From positions 1 through 37,840 of the forward strand of contig CAJWNY010000022.1 of NCBI GenBank assembly GCA_913043815.1: 37,840 nt of DNA, written 5' to 3'. Shown here one piece after another: positions 17,576 to 25,617 of this stretch (position 1 is its first letter; each line of letters begins with the position of its first letter). The stretch comes from an uncultured Gammaproteobacteria bacterium. GTDB lineage: Bacteria; Pseudomonadota; Gammaproteobacteria; Pseudomonadales; Azotimanducaceae. The position numbers and the translations under genes are program-made. Below the pieces are notes generated by a model, which was not told where the DNA came from, ran no database searches, and saw nothing but the letters and a program-made list of their open reading frames with translations.

Positions 17576-18433
17576 CTAATTATGGATGCGCATCAACCCT
17601 TCTTGGGTCGTAGATGCCACCAACTCCCCGGCCTGATTGTAAATCAATCCTCTATTGAAGCCTCTGCCACCACTGGCATTAGGACTGTCTTGGTCATACA
17701 GCAGCCATTCATCGGCTCTAAACGGGCGGTGGAACCACATGGCGTGATCTAGGCTCGCCACCTGTACATTCTGCTGCATAAAGCTTACCCCATGCGGGCG
17801 AGCAGCCGTATCCAGCAAAGACCAATCTGAAAGATAGGCAAGCACACACTGATGCAGGCGCGGGTCGTCAGGCAGCGCTTCACCACTTTTCATCCAGCAA
17901 CGTTGAACGGGTTCAGTAGGCTTGGGATTAAGCAAATCGGTGGGTGCTACATGTTTCATCTGGATAGCGGAGGAGCCGGTAAACGATTCTTGAAATTCTG
18001 CCGGCCATGCTTGCGCTTGCTCTCTGCGTAGTTCGTCTTCGTCTTTTAAATCTTCAGGCTTTGGGGTTGAGGGCATTGGAAACTGATGCGACAAACCCTC
18101 TTCGGCAACCTGGAAAGAGATCGACATAGTGAATATAGCTTTACCTTTTTGCACGGCGACAACGCGCCTTGTGGTGAAGCTCCTTCCGTCGCGAATGCGG
18201 TCAACCTTATACAGAATGGGAATTTCTTTATCGCCCGCTCTCAGGAAATAGCCGTGCAGACTATGTGCTTGGCGGTCCTCGTCTACAGTGCGCGAAGCAG
18301 CGACCAACGCCTGGCCGATGACTTGGCCACCGTAAACGCGCTGCCAGCCCTCATTGGGGCTGGTGGCCAAATAGTGATTTAACTCAATTTCTTCGAGATT
18401 GAGTGTTTCGATAATTTTATTCAGTGGTTGCAT
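17576..18433 (-). CDS. tesB: Acyl-CoA thioesterase II
   Basis: This 285-residue double-hotdog enzyme hydrolyses acyl-CoA to free acid and CoA. Compared with E. coli TesB, the catalytic Asp204 matches D203 in LSDWSLLD, Gln278 matches Q277 in TTQEGLM, and Thr228 is replaced by S227 in ASLDHAMWFHRPF, a conservative change. The N-terminal YGGQVIGQAL and HGYFLRAG blocks are typical. I choose the ATG at 18433 (MQPLNKII) because similarity begins there. An upstream in-frame extension to 18490 looks non-coding. It follows ahcY on the same strand, but two hairpins and 280 bases separate them, so a separate promoter is likely. Confidence 0.93.
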   Translation of the reverse strand: MQPLNKIIETLNLEEIELNHYLATSPNEGWQRVYGGQVIGQALVAASRTVDEDRQAHSLHGYFLRAGDKEIPILYKVDRIRDGRSFTTRRVVAVQKGKAIFTMSISFQVAEEGLSHQFPMPSTPKPEDLKDEDELRREQAQAWPAEFQESFTGSSAIQMKHVAPTDLLNPKPTEPVQRCWMKSGEALPDDPRLHQCVLAYLSDWSLLDTAARPHGVSFMQQNVQVASLDHAMWFHRPFRADEWLLYDQDSPNASGGRGFNRGLIYNQAGELVASTTQEGLMRIHN

Positions 18434-18606
18434 AGGTAATTTAAATAGCGGTTTTAAGGACGAAGCGCTAAAACAGCGAGCCGCGGACAATACGCGCTAT
18501 GGCTCATCCAGTAAAGTAGCGGGTGACTAACGCCGTTATTGTTGAAAAAATCGGCTTTAAAGAAATCGATTAGAGTTGAACAGGGGTAGACGAGAGCTCT
18601 CTTTTT

Positions 18607-18675
18607 GCTAACGGGGCCGGAAGGCTGGTTAGCAACTCACTCTACCGGTTGGCAAGTGCCTACCGATAGGTGAGT
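18607..18675 (-). repeat. Two adjacent hairpins between ahcY and tesB
   Basis: Hairpin A (18635-18675) pairs ACTCAC with GTGAGT outside and CTACCGGT with ACCGATAG inside, around a GGC/GCC tip. Its one non-Watson-Crick position (45 against 66 of the 18600s) is C-A on plus-strand RNA but G-U on minus-strand RNA, so the fold is better in a minus-strand transcript, the direction of ahcY and tesB. Hairpin B (18607-18633) pairs GCTAAC with GTTAGC and has an inner GGCC/GGCT stem. Neither has a T tract on the downstream side, so they are not canonical Rho-independent terminators. They may stabilise the ahcY 3' end or be a small intergenic repeat. Confidence 0.55.
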
Positions 18676-18713
18676 GTTCGCATTTGCCCTTATAATAGGA
18701 CCGTTACGTAGTG

Positions 18714-20075
18714 CTAGTACTTGTAGCTGTCAATTTTAAACGGACCTTCTTCTCCAACACCGATATAGTCGGCTTGGTACTTGGTCAGGCGAGTCATAAC
18801 GCCGCCAAAGCCAGCAACCATAAGTTCTGCCACTTCTTCATCTAGTTTCTTCGGCAGTACTTCAACACTAATAGGTTGACGCTGATTTGCCGGTTGATCT
18901 GACCATGCCTGCTCAAACAGATACATTTGCGCCAGTACTTGGTTGGCAAATGAACCGTCCATTATGCGTGATGGGTGACCCATAGCGTTGCCCAAGTTCA
19001 CCAAACGGCCTTCGGATAAAAGGATTAGGTAGTCGCCGCGAGTTTCTGAACGGTGGATCATGTGAACCTGATCTTTGACCTTGTCCCAAGTCCAGTTTTC
19101 ACGCATGAAATTGGTATCAATTTCGTTGTCGAAGTGACCGATATTACAAATCACCGCGCCTGCTTTAACTGTGCGCAGGATTGCTTCGTCACACACGTTT
19201 GCGTTACCAGTGCAGGTCACGACAATATCTGTATCTTGTAGTAAACGTAGATCGATGTCTGCAGCTTTGCCGGTGTTCTTGCCGCCAACATAAGGAGATA
19301 CAACTTCATACCCGTCCATGCAGGCCTGCATTGCGCAAATTGGATCTACCTCAGTAACTCTTACAATCATACCCTCTTGACGTAAACTTTGGGCAGAGCC
19401 TTTGCCTACGTCGCCATAACCGATGACCAAGGCGCGCTTGCCTGCCATAAGCATGTCCGTGCCGCGCTTGATGGCATCATTCAGACTGTGACGGCAACCA
19501 TACTTGTTGTCGTTCTTAGACTTCGTAACCGAGTCATTCACGTTGATCGCAGGTATTTTAAGTTCGCCATCGCGCATCATTTCGTAGAGACGGTGTACTC
19601 CTGTAGTTGTCTCTTCGCTGATGCCGTGAATTTTTTCTAGCATCGCGGGATATTCTTTATGAATGATTACTGTGAGGTCGCCCCCGTCGTCCAACAACAT
19701 GTTGGCATCCCACGGGGTACCATTTTTAAGAATTGTTTGCTCGATGCACCATTCGTACTCTTCTTCAGTTTCACCTTTCCAAGCAAATACGGGAACGCCG
19801 GCCGCTGCCATTGCTGCGGCAGCGTGGTCTTGGGTTGAGAAGATATTACAGGATGACCAGCGTACTTCTGCGCCAAGGTCGATAAGTGTTTCGATGAGCA
19901 CTGCGGTTTGAATGGTCATGTGGATGCAACCAATAATCTTAGCGCCTGCTAAAGGTTGACTTTCTGCGTAGCGATCACGTAGCGCCATAAGCGCTGGCAT
20001 TTCCGCTTCAGCTAAAGTAATTTCCTTGCGACCGAACTCGGCCAAAGCCATATCGGCTACTTTGTAATCTGACAT
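18714..20075 (-). CDS. ahcY: Adenosylhomocysteinase (S-adenosylhomocysteine hydrolase)
   Basis: This 453-residue enzyme splits S-adenosylhomocysteine into adenosine and homocysteine, removing the inhibitory product of methyltransferases and feeding the methionine cycle. The NAD-binding segment [13 protein letters not shown], the substrate-domain [14 protein letters not shown] and [10 protein letters not shown], and the C-terminal ...FKIDSYKY tail all match the family at its usual bacterial length. AAGGAG seven bases before the ATG is a strong ribosome binding site and contains the stop codon of the upstream regulator gene, so the two genes are translationally coupled. Control by that regulator and by the palindrome at 21227-21250 is likely. 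Confidence 0.97.
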   Translation of the reverse strand: MSDYKVADMALAEFGRKEITLAEAEMPALMALRDRYAESQPLAGAKIIGCIHMTIQTAVLIETLIDLGAEVRWSSCNIFSTQDHAAAAMAAAGVPVFAWKGETEEEYEWCIEQTILKNGTPWDANMLLDDGGDLTVIIHKEYPAMLEKIHGISEETTTGVHRLYEMMRDGELKIPAINVNDSVTKSKNDNKYGCRHSLNDAIKRGTDMLMAGKRALVIGYGDVGKGSAQSLRQEGMIVRVTEVDPICAMQACMDGYEVVSPYVGGKNTGKAADIDLRLLQDTDIVVTCTGNANVCDEAILRTVKAGAVICNIGHFDNEIDTNFMRENWTWDKVKDQVHMIHRSETRGDYLILLSEGRLVNLGNAMGHPSRIMDGSFANQVLAQMYLFEQAWSDQPANQRQPISVEVLPKKLDEEVAELMVAGFGGVMTRLTKYQADYIGVGEEGPFKIDSYKY

Positions 20076-20085
20076 TGTTATCTCC

Positions 20086-21135
20086 TTAAGATAGGAATGG
20101 TTGGGTGGTTACTAGTTCAAAACTGGGTATTTGCACGCGGAAACCATTGCGCTGGGCAAGGTATTGTTGGGCTTTTACTTTTAAGCCGTTCTTTGCAGCG
20201 TGCTCTTGCAAAATTTCTGGAGCGAATCCAAGCCAAAGGTCACCGCAGAGGGTTTTTGCTTTCTCTTGGGTGTGGGGACACAACTCTGCTAGTACGAGCA
20301 ATCCGTTAGGGCGCAAGAGTTTTTCGGCTTGCTTAAAGAATGCGTTGGGTGATGGCATATGGTGCAGTACCATGGCAGCAACAATGACGTCATAGCCTTC
20401 GCCTCTCGGAAGCTGATAAAAGTCCTTTTTTTGCAAACTAATGTTTTCTGTAATCTCGGCAGTCATTTGTTTGAGCTGTGCTATGCCAACATCGAGCATT
20501 GATTGGCTGCTGTCTACGCCAATTGCTTGATCAAACTGCGGCGCCAACTCGGCTAGCAGCGTGCAATCGCCAGGGCCAATTTCAAGCAAGCTAGTGGCAG
20601 AGAGCTCGTCGGGTTTGGTTGACGCCATTCGAGAAGAGGCATTGTGCTCTGCTATTGTCTCTATTATGTAGGGAATGAAGACCTCTGAAGGACAGATCAA
20701 TTCACTTTGATAGCTTAAAACGTCTGCATTGTTTTGGAAAAAAGACGCACTCTGATGAGCTCTTTCTGCGTAAATCTCATCCACATTCTTTAGCGCCACA
20801 ACTGGCAGCGATGTTTGATCAAGGGCGTAAAATAGCGAAGCAGGTAGCAAGTGAGTGGCGAATGCGGCTCGCTGGTAGAAAACACTGGTGCCTTCACGTC
20901 TAGAGTTAGCCAAACCAGCTTGTTTGAGAATTTTTAGGTGATGGCTCAATGCGGGCTGCGCTACCGAAAATATTTTGCACAACTCCATGACCCCAAAAGA
21001 GTTTCTGGCTAGAGCTCGTAAAATATTCGCCCGCAGATCATCACCAATGGCTTTTGCCATAGCGACGACGTCTATGTCGAGTGATTCTGGCGCACTGTGG
21101 TTTGCTATGTTGAGTGGCGTGATATTGGATTGCAA
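20086..21135 (-). CDS. sahR: SahR-like ArsR-family regulator fused to a SAM-binding methyltransferase domain
   Basis: This 349-residue protein joins an ArsR-type winged helix (about 25-95, recognition helix [18 protein letters not shown]) to a class I methyltransferase-like domain with the SAM motif EIGPGDC at 185-191. This architecture next to ahcY matches the SahR regulators of Proteobacteria, which sense S-adenosylhomocysteine and control methyl-cycle genes. It should repress by binding the palindrome 92 bases upstream, with S-adenosylhomocysteine as likely effector (inferred). The frame's first start is TTG at 21135. ATG 21060 is a shorter alternative, and neither has a clear ribosome binding site. 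The stop codon overlaps the ahcY ribosome binding site. The metal-binding cysteines of classical ArsR are not evident, consistent with a metabolite ligand. Confidence 0.82.
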   Translation of the reverse strand: MQSNITPLNIANHSAPESLDIDVVAMAKAIGDDLRANILRALARNSFGVMELCKIFSVAQPALSHHLKILKQAGLANSRREGTSVFYQRAAFATHLLPASLFYALDQTSLPVVALKNVDEIYAERAHQSASFFQNNADVLSYQSELICPSEVFIPYIIETIAEHNASSRMASTKPDELSATSLLEIGPGDCTLLAELAPQFDQAIGVDSSQSMLDVGIAQLKQMTAEITENISLQKKDFYQLPRGEGYDVIVAAMVLHHMPSPNAFFKQAEKLLRPNGLLVLAELCPHTQEKAKTLCGDLWLGFAPEILQEHAAKNGLKVKAQQYLAQRNGFRVQIPSFELVTTQPFLS

Positions 21136-21226
21136 AAAAGCGTTTCTCTGCTAGATATTGTAAAAAAAATTATCCTTTGCCATAGAATTTGGCGTTGGGC
21201 GGGGCGCATGCTAACAAGGTTTTTTT

Positions 21227-21250
21227 AAATATCAAAATATTTTGATATTT
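21227..21250. promoter_or_regulatory. 24-bp perfect palindrome, putative SahR operator
   Basis: The half site AAATATCAAAAT is followed immediately by its exact reverse complement, giving 12 + 12 bases with no spacer. It lies in the divergent spacer between sahR-ahcY (left) and the aminotransferase/omega-amidase pair (right), 92 bases from one start and 170 from the other. ArsR-family dimers bind AT-rich dyads of this kind, so it is the best operator candidate and could control both directions. The binding itself is inferred. Confidence 0.8.
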
Positions 21251-21419
21251 GTTTTTGCCGTTCTTATGCGAAACTAATTAACGGGGCCATAGCTTTGCTA
21301 GTCATTTAGGCCAGTAGGCGGTTAGTTGTATCAGTTGTTGCCAAAATGAGTGCCCTGTTTGCACTGGTCTTTGTTTTAGGAGAGAGGTTGATTTTGAAAA
21401 TTTTGTTAAGTTGTTTTAG

Positions 21420-22634
21420 GTGAGTTCTCCTCCCGTTGATGTCACCACGGCCTTCAATTCTGTGGGCACACCACTTAAGGGGCCTGTACCTGTCAGTAAA
21501 CTGCCAAATGTAGGCACAACGATTTTTACCACTATGAGTGTGTTGGCCGAGGAACATGGGGCGATTAACTTGTCCCAAGGGTTTCCAGACTTTGATGGCC
21601 CTCCGGAGCTTTTGGCGCAGGTAAATTATTATTTGACCAATGGTTTTAATCAATACCCGCCGATGATGGGTGTAGCGCCGCTAAGGCAAGCTATCGCGCA
21701 AAAGGTAGATCATTTGTATGGTCTAAAGTGTGACCCCGACAAAGAAATTACCGTAACTGCAGGGGCAACCGAGGGGCTTTTTTGTGCCATTGCCAGCGTT
21801 GTTCACAGCGGTGATGAGGTTATTATCTTCGACCCCGCCTACGACAGTTATGACCCCGTAATTCGATTGCAAGGCGGAGTACCTGTGCATATTCCACTGA
21901 CTGGCTCCTCATTTAGCGTGGATTGGCAATGCGTAAGAGAAGCGATTACCGAGCGCACGCGGTTGATCATTATTAACACGCCGCATAATCCTACAGGGTC
22001 AGTTTGGGAGGAAGACGATATCCAACAATTGCGCGAATTGGTCAGCGATACAAACATTTACCTTATCGGCGATGAAGTGTACGAGCACATGGTGTTTGAT
22101 CAGCGAGTGCACAGGAGTTTGTGCCGCTATGAGGATTTGTATACGCGGAGCTTTGTTATTTCCTCCTTCGGTAAAACCTATCATGTCACCGGCTGGAAGG
22201 TGGGTTATTGCGTTGCGCCTGAACAGCTGACCCTGGAATTTCGTAGGATTCATCAGTACGTAACATTTACTGTTAATACACCTGTACAGTATGGGCTTGC
22301 AGATTTTCTGCAAGCTCAGCCTGAACATCATTTGCAGTTACCAGATTTTTATGAGGCTAAAAGAGATCTTTTTTGTAGCTTGTTAGCATCTTCTAAGTTC
22401 AAAATAAAACCGTCTTCGGGTACCTACTTTCAGCTTTTAGATTACTCTGAGGTCACCGATGAGCTAGACCACGTACTGGCTGAGCGTTGGACGAAAGAAT
22501 TAGGTGTCGCGTCCATACCCATCTCGGTTTTTTATCAAGATCCTGAGAACTGTAAACACAAAGCGTTACGCTTTTGTTTCGCCAAGGACGATACAACGCT
22601 AAGACAAGCGGCCGAAATTTTATGCAAACTCTAA
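21420..22634 (+). CDS. ybdL: Methionine aminotransferase, YbdL-type (class I PLP enzyme)
   Basis: This 404-residue aminotransferase closely resembles E. coli YbdL, which prefers methionine, histidine and phenylalanine and interconverts methionine with 4-methylthio-2-oxobutanoate. Shared blocks include SKLPxxGTTIFTxMS, INLSQGFPDFDGP and TVTAGATE. The PLP lysine is K252 in SSFGKTYHVTGWKVGYC; N190 (TPHNPTG) and D218/Y221 (GDEVYEH) bind the cofactor. The reading frame has a TAG stop directly before the GTG at 21420, so the start cannot be further upstream. YbdL similarity begins near residue 25, so a slightly later start is possible. Its 3' end overlaps the omega-amidase gene by 13 bases, showing tight coupling. 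Confidence 0.92.
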   Translation: MSSPPVDVTTAFNSVGTPLKGPVPVSKLPNVGTTIFTTMSVLAEEHGAINLSQGFPDFDGPPELLAQVNYYLTNGFNQYPPMMGVAPLRQAIAQKVDHLYGLKCDPDKEITVTAGATEGLFCAIASVVHSGDEVIIFDPAYDSYDPVIRLQGGVPVHIPLTGSSFSVDWQCVREAITERTRLIIINTPHNPTGSVWEEDDIQQLRELVSDTNIYLIGDEVYEHMVFDQRVHRSLCRYEDLYTRSFVISSFGKTYHVTGWKVGYCVAPEQLTLEFRRIHQYVTFTVNTPVQYGLADFLQAQPEHHLQLPDFYEAKRDLFCSLLASSKFKIKPSSGTYFQLLDYSEVTDELDHVLAERWTKELGVASIPISVFYQDPENCKHKALRFCFAKDDTTLRQAAEILCKL

Positions 22635-23404
22635 CTCTGACTCTACTGCAAACCGCAACGTACTGGCATTCTCCGGCGCGTAATAGGACGCATTTTGAAA
22701 CCTTATTAGACCAAGTGCCGTCGTCATCGCAACTAGTGGTGCTGCCAGAAATGTTTAGCACGGGTTTTACTATGGACTCGGCATTAGTTGCAGAATCTAT
22801 GGATGGCGAAACCGTAAAATGGATGCTTGAGCAAGCGCGAGAGCGGCAAAAAATACTGTGCGGTAGTTTAGCTATAGAGGAAAAGGGGCAGTTCTTTAAC
22901 CGCTTATTGTGGGTGCAGCCTAAAGGGGGGATACAATTTTATGACAAGCGCCACTTGTTTCGTATGGCTGGAGAGCACCAGTACTACAGCGAGGGGGCTC
23001 GGCGGATTGTAGTTGATTTGCAAGGTTGGCGGATTTGCCTTTCTGTATGCTATGACCTGCGCTTTCCTGTCTGGCTACGTAACAACCAAAAATACGATTT
23101 ACTTATATGTGTAGCGAACTGGCCAGAAGCCCGGCAGGATATTTGGCAGACTCTTCTTCGGGCAAGGGCGGTGGAAAACCAAGCTTTTTGTGCGGGTGTA
23201 AATATTGTTGGCACCGATGGCGCCGGTATAGTTTATGGCGGTGGCAGCGGTATATATCATGGAGACGGTAAAGTACTTGTTGATCCTGAGGAGAATTTGT
23301 CTAAGCAAAAGATTATTACTCAGACCTTAGATTTGGCAGAGCTTGATACAATGCGCAGGGCATTTCCTGTGGCTCTTGATGCTGACGAATTCATTCTTGA
23401 ATAA
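22622..23404 (+). CDS. yafV: Omega-amidase, YafV-type (nitrilase superfamily)
   Basis: This 260-residue enzyme should hydrolyse the omega-amides 2-oxoglutaramate or 2-oxosuccinamate. It pulls forward transaminations that use glutamine or asparagine as donor, including the last step of methionine salvage. The nitrilase triad is E43 (VLPEMF), K109 (YDKRHLF) and C143 (SVCYDLRFPVW). ANWPEARQDIWQTLLRARAVENQ is also typical of YafV. ATG 22622 starts inside the end of the aminotransferase gene (13-base overlap, different frame) and aligns with the YafV N-terminus, so upstream starts are not needed. The aminotransferase/omega-amidase pairing is a known functional couple, which strengthens both calls. 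Confidence 0.93.
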   Translation: MQTLTLTLLQTATYWHSPARNRTHFETLLDQVPSSSQLVVLPEMFSTGFTMDSALVAESMDGETVKWMLEQARERQKILCGSLAIEEKGQFFNRLLWVQPKGGIQFYDKRHLFRMAGEHQYYSEGARRIVVDLQGWRICLSVCYDLRFPVWLRNNQKYDLLICVANWPEARQDIWQTLLRARAVENQAFCAGVNIVGTDGAGIVYGGGSGIYHGDGKVLVDPEENLSKQKIITQTLDLAELDTMRRAFPVALDADEFILE

Positions 23405-23521
23405 GACTATCTGTGGCCGTGACGCTAAACACTGGATTCTGAAAATCTTTCGTCACCCTGAGTCGAAAAATAGGTGAACTATTTCCCGTTTTACAATTGT
23501 TTTGGTTGGAGCAGAAATTTA

Positions 23522-23893
23522 ATGAATAAGCCCGTTTTTCGGCGGATGGCTGCGGTACTTTTGCTACTTTCCAGTAGCCTAGTTTTTACTGGCTGCTCTG
23601 AAGGTGGTGGAACTCGTGTAGGACAAAGTGGCCCAAGCCACCCAGGTAAGGCTGTATACAACGATTACTGTTATTCCTGCCACAACCCTGGCATCAATGG
23701 TGCGCCAAGAATCGGTGATGTAGATGAATGGCGTCCTCGTATTGCTAAAGGCAAAGCCCTTTTACTTGCGTCCACTGTAAACGGATTGGCTCGTATGCCT
23801 GCCAAAGGGTTATGTTACAGCTGCACCGATGAGGATCTTTCTCAGGCAGTCGACTATATGATTGCACAGGCACAACCGTTCTCTGAGCAATAA
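23522..23893 (+). CDS. Cytochrome c5-family lipoprotein
   Basis: This 123-residue periplasmic electron carrier has a lipoprotein signal ending VFTGC (C25, S26 at +2). The single heme motif is CYSCH (C50, C53, H54) and M92 in LARMPAKG is the expected sixth ligand. C98 and C101 (CYSC) form the extra cysteine pair typical of cytochrome c5. The ATG at 23522 is supported by GGAG at 23508-23511; the in-frame upstream extension would spoil the signal peptide. It lies 27 bases before oxyR, so the two may be co-transcribed. The electron partner is not shown by the sequence. Confidence 0.9.
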   Translation: MNKPVFRRMAAVLLLLSSSLVFTGCSEGGGTRVGQSGPSHPGKAVYNDYCYSCHNPGINGAPRIGDVDEWRPRIAKGKALLLASTVNGLARMPAKGLCYSCTDEDLSQAVDYMIAQAQPFSEQ

Positions 23894-23920
23894 ATTGGTT
23901 CGCTATTAGGAAATTTATAT

Positions 23921-24847
23921 ATGAATCTGCGAGATTTACGTTACTTGGTCGCCGTGGCTGAGCATCGGCACTTTGGTCGTGCAGCGGAGGCGTGTTTTGT
24001 CAGTCAGCCGACCCTTTCTACCCAGTTGAAAAAGTTAGAAGAGACTTTGGGGGTTATGCTTATTGAACGTACGAATCGCCGCGTAATGTTGTCACCGGAA
24101 GGGGAGCAGATTGTTGCCCAAGCGCAACGCATATTGTCTGAAGTAAATACCTTATTAGCGCTTTCGGAACAGCTACAAGACCCATTAGGGGGTGAGCTTC
24201 GAGTTGGTATTATTCCAACGATTGCGCCTTATTTGTTGCCACAAATTTTAGGGCCTATTCGAGAATCTTTTCCTAATTTGCAACTGCAGTTAACAGAAGG
24301 CCAGACTTCACATATTACTAGGCTTCTGAAAAGAGGCGACTTAGACGTTATTTTGTTGGCTATCCCTATTCCTGATTTACATGATGTAAATATAGAGGAG
24401 TTCGAGCTTTATGCAGAGCCGTTCTATTTAGCGGTGAGCGAAAATCATGCAAAGGCCAAATATCAAGCGGTGACTCCTGAAGACTTAGAGGGGGAGGCGG
24501 TATTGCTCTTGGAGGATGGGCATTGTCTTCGTGACCAAGCCCTGGCTGTTTGCCATGCGCACCGCGGCGTAGAGAGTAAAAGCTACAGCGCAACTAGCCT
24601 TGAAACACTGAGGCAATTAGTCGGCGCTGGAATGGGTGTAACCTTAATGCCAGAGTTCGCAGTACCGCTAAGCGATAGAACTAATGAAGGTAGGGGCGCT
24701 GTAAGTGCAATCAGTAATGTGCGTTACATTCCGTTTGATGAAGACGAAGTGCCTTATAGAACTTTAGGGCTTTGTTGGAGGCGCACTTCAACACGGTCAG
24801 AGCTTTTGGCAGATTTAGCAAAGGTGTTGCGCGCAAGTTTACATTGA
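23921..24847 (+). CDS. oxyR: OxyR, hydrogen peroxide-sensing LysR-family regulator
   Basis: This 308-residue protein has an N-terminal LysR winged helix (MNLRDLRYLVAVAEHRHFGRA..., about 1-60) and a periplasmic-binding-like sensor domain. The redox pair of E. coli OxyR, C199 and C208, is conserved as C202 and C211 in LEDGHCLRDQALAVC with identical spacing, so peroxide sensing by a disulfide switch is expected. It activates peroxide defence genes in gammaproteobacteria. It points toward the convergent DUF3501/Fe-S/rubrerythrin set, which makes those genes possible targets; I did not identify an OxyR site. Confidence 0.96.
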   Translation: MNLRDLRYLVAVAEHRHFGRAAEACFVSQPTLSTQLKKLEETLGVMLIERTNRRVMLSPEGEQIVAQAQRILSEVNTLLALSEQLQDPLGGELRVGIIPTIAPYLLPQILGPIRESFPNLQLQLTEGQTSHITRLLKRGDLDVILLAIPIPDLHDVNIEEFELYAEPFYLAVSENHAKAKYQAVTPEDLEGEAVLLLEDGHCLRDQALAVCHAHRGVESKSYSATSLETLRQLVGAGMGVTLMPEFAVPLSDRTNEGRGAVSAISNVRYIPFDEDEVPYRTLGLCWRRTSTRSELLADLAKVLRASLH

Positions 24848-24965
24848 GTGTTAGTCGCTTTTTTCTTGAGGCCGAAGAATGTTAGCTTCGCTAGCAATTG
24901 CCGAGAACGCTCTGAACGATTAGCTATGAAGTAAGAGCTTTGAATCTTTAACTAAATTCCAAGAG

Positions 24966-25544
24966 CTAATAAAGGTCGGCTAACAGTGCGTTCCTAGTCA
25001 CACCTTCTATAGGGATAGCACATGGGATGCTTTGGTGGTCGATGCCCATTGTTAATGATTTACCATTTTTCAGGTCAGCTACATTCTCTGCGCTGAGTTC
25101 GAAGCGCGCGAAGTGCACTGCTGCAGCTTTTTCATCTCTGGTGCGATCCATATCTTCGTTGGCGATAGCATAAATTTTTTCGCCCTCATCTACTTGAACC
25201 CAAACCGTGAGTTCAATGCCACCCATCGTGGACAAAGCCAGTTTGCGTTCTTCGGCGTCACCGTATTCGATCATGAAGGTGGCCTTCCAATTGCTACCAT
25301 CCGGAATCAATGGGTTATAAGAAGCTAGCTCTTCCTCGATTTCCGCGGTTTCAAAAATACGTTCCACGCGGAGCATTTCTTGGATTTGATAGCGCATCGT
25401 TAATTCGTCTTCAAAATATAGCGTGGCATTTGGACCCAAGGCTACATTACGATCTTTTTTGTGGGCGATGACTTTCTGGCGAAACGTTTCGCGTTTTTGT
25501 GCGTACTCTTCTAACGACCAAAGGTCCTCACGGGTCAATTTCAT
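24966..25544 (-). CDS. DUF3501 protein
   Basis: This 192-residue soluble protein belongs to DUF3501 (PF12007), of unknown function. It has no signal peptide or membrane segment. The N-terminus is charged and helical (MKLTREDLWSLEEYAQKR), and the rest looks mixed alpha/beta with a single cysteine in SIPCAIPIEGV. AAGGA seven bases upstream supports the start. It follows the Fe-S protein gene by 73 bases on the same strand. DUF3501 genes are often found with a rubrerythrin and a GlpC-like Fe-S protein, exactly as here, so it is likely an accessory subunit or assembly factor of that set. The biochemical role is unknown. Confidence 0.85.
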   Translation of the reverse strand: MKLTREDLWSLEEYAQKRETFRQKVIAHKKDRNVALGPNATLYFEDELTMRYQIQEMLRVERIFETAEIEEELASYNPLIPDGSNWKATFMIEYGDAEERKLALSTMGGIELTVWVQVDEGEKIYAIANEDMDRTRDEKAAAVHFARFELSAENVADLKNGKSLTMGIDHQSIPCAIPIEGVTRNALLADLY

Positions 25545-25617
25545 TTTCTATCCTTGGGGCGTTGATCAGATTTTTCAGCGCCGATATTTATCAATATTGG
25601 GGTTATGCTTTGATTGG

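Noticed and set aside
17522-17580. Two copies of ACAAACGTCYAAT between the AhpD-like and tesB genes
   Set aside because: Only two short copies about 50 bases apart, with no further structure; likely chance.
21136-21419. Possible S-adenosylhomocysteine riboswitch in the sahR-ahcY leader
   Set aside because: I could not find a convincing riboswitch fold by eye, and the palindrome plus adjacent regulator explain control better. A covariance-model search would settle it.
23419-23456. GTGACG / CGTCAC inverted repeat after the omega-amidase gene
   Set aside because: Only six base pairs with a 26-base loop and no T tract, so not called a terminator.
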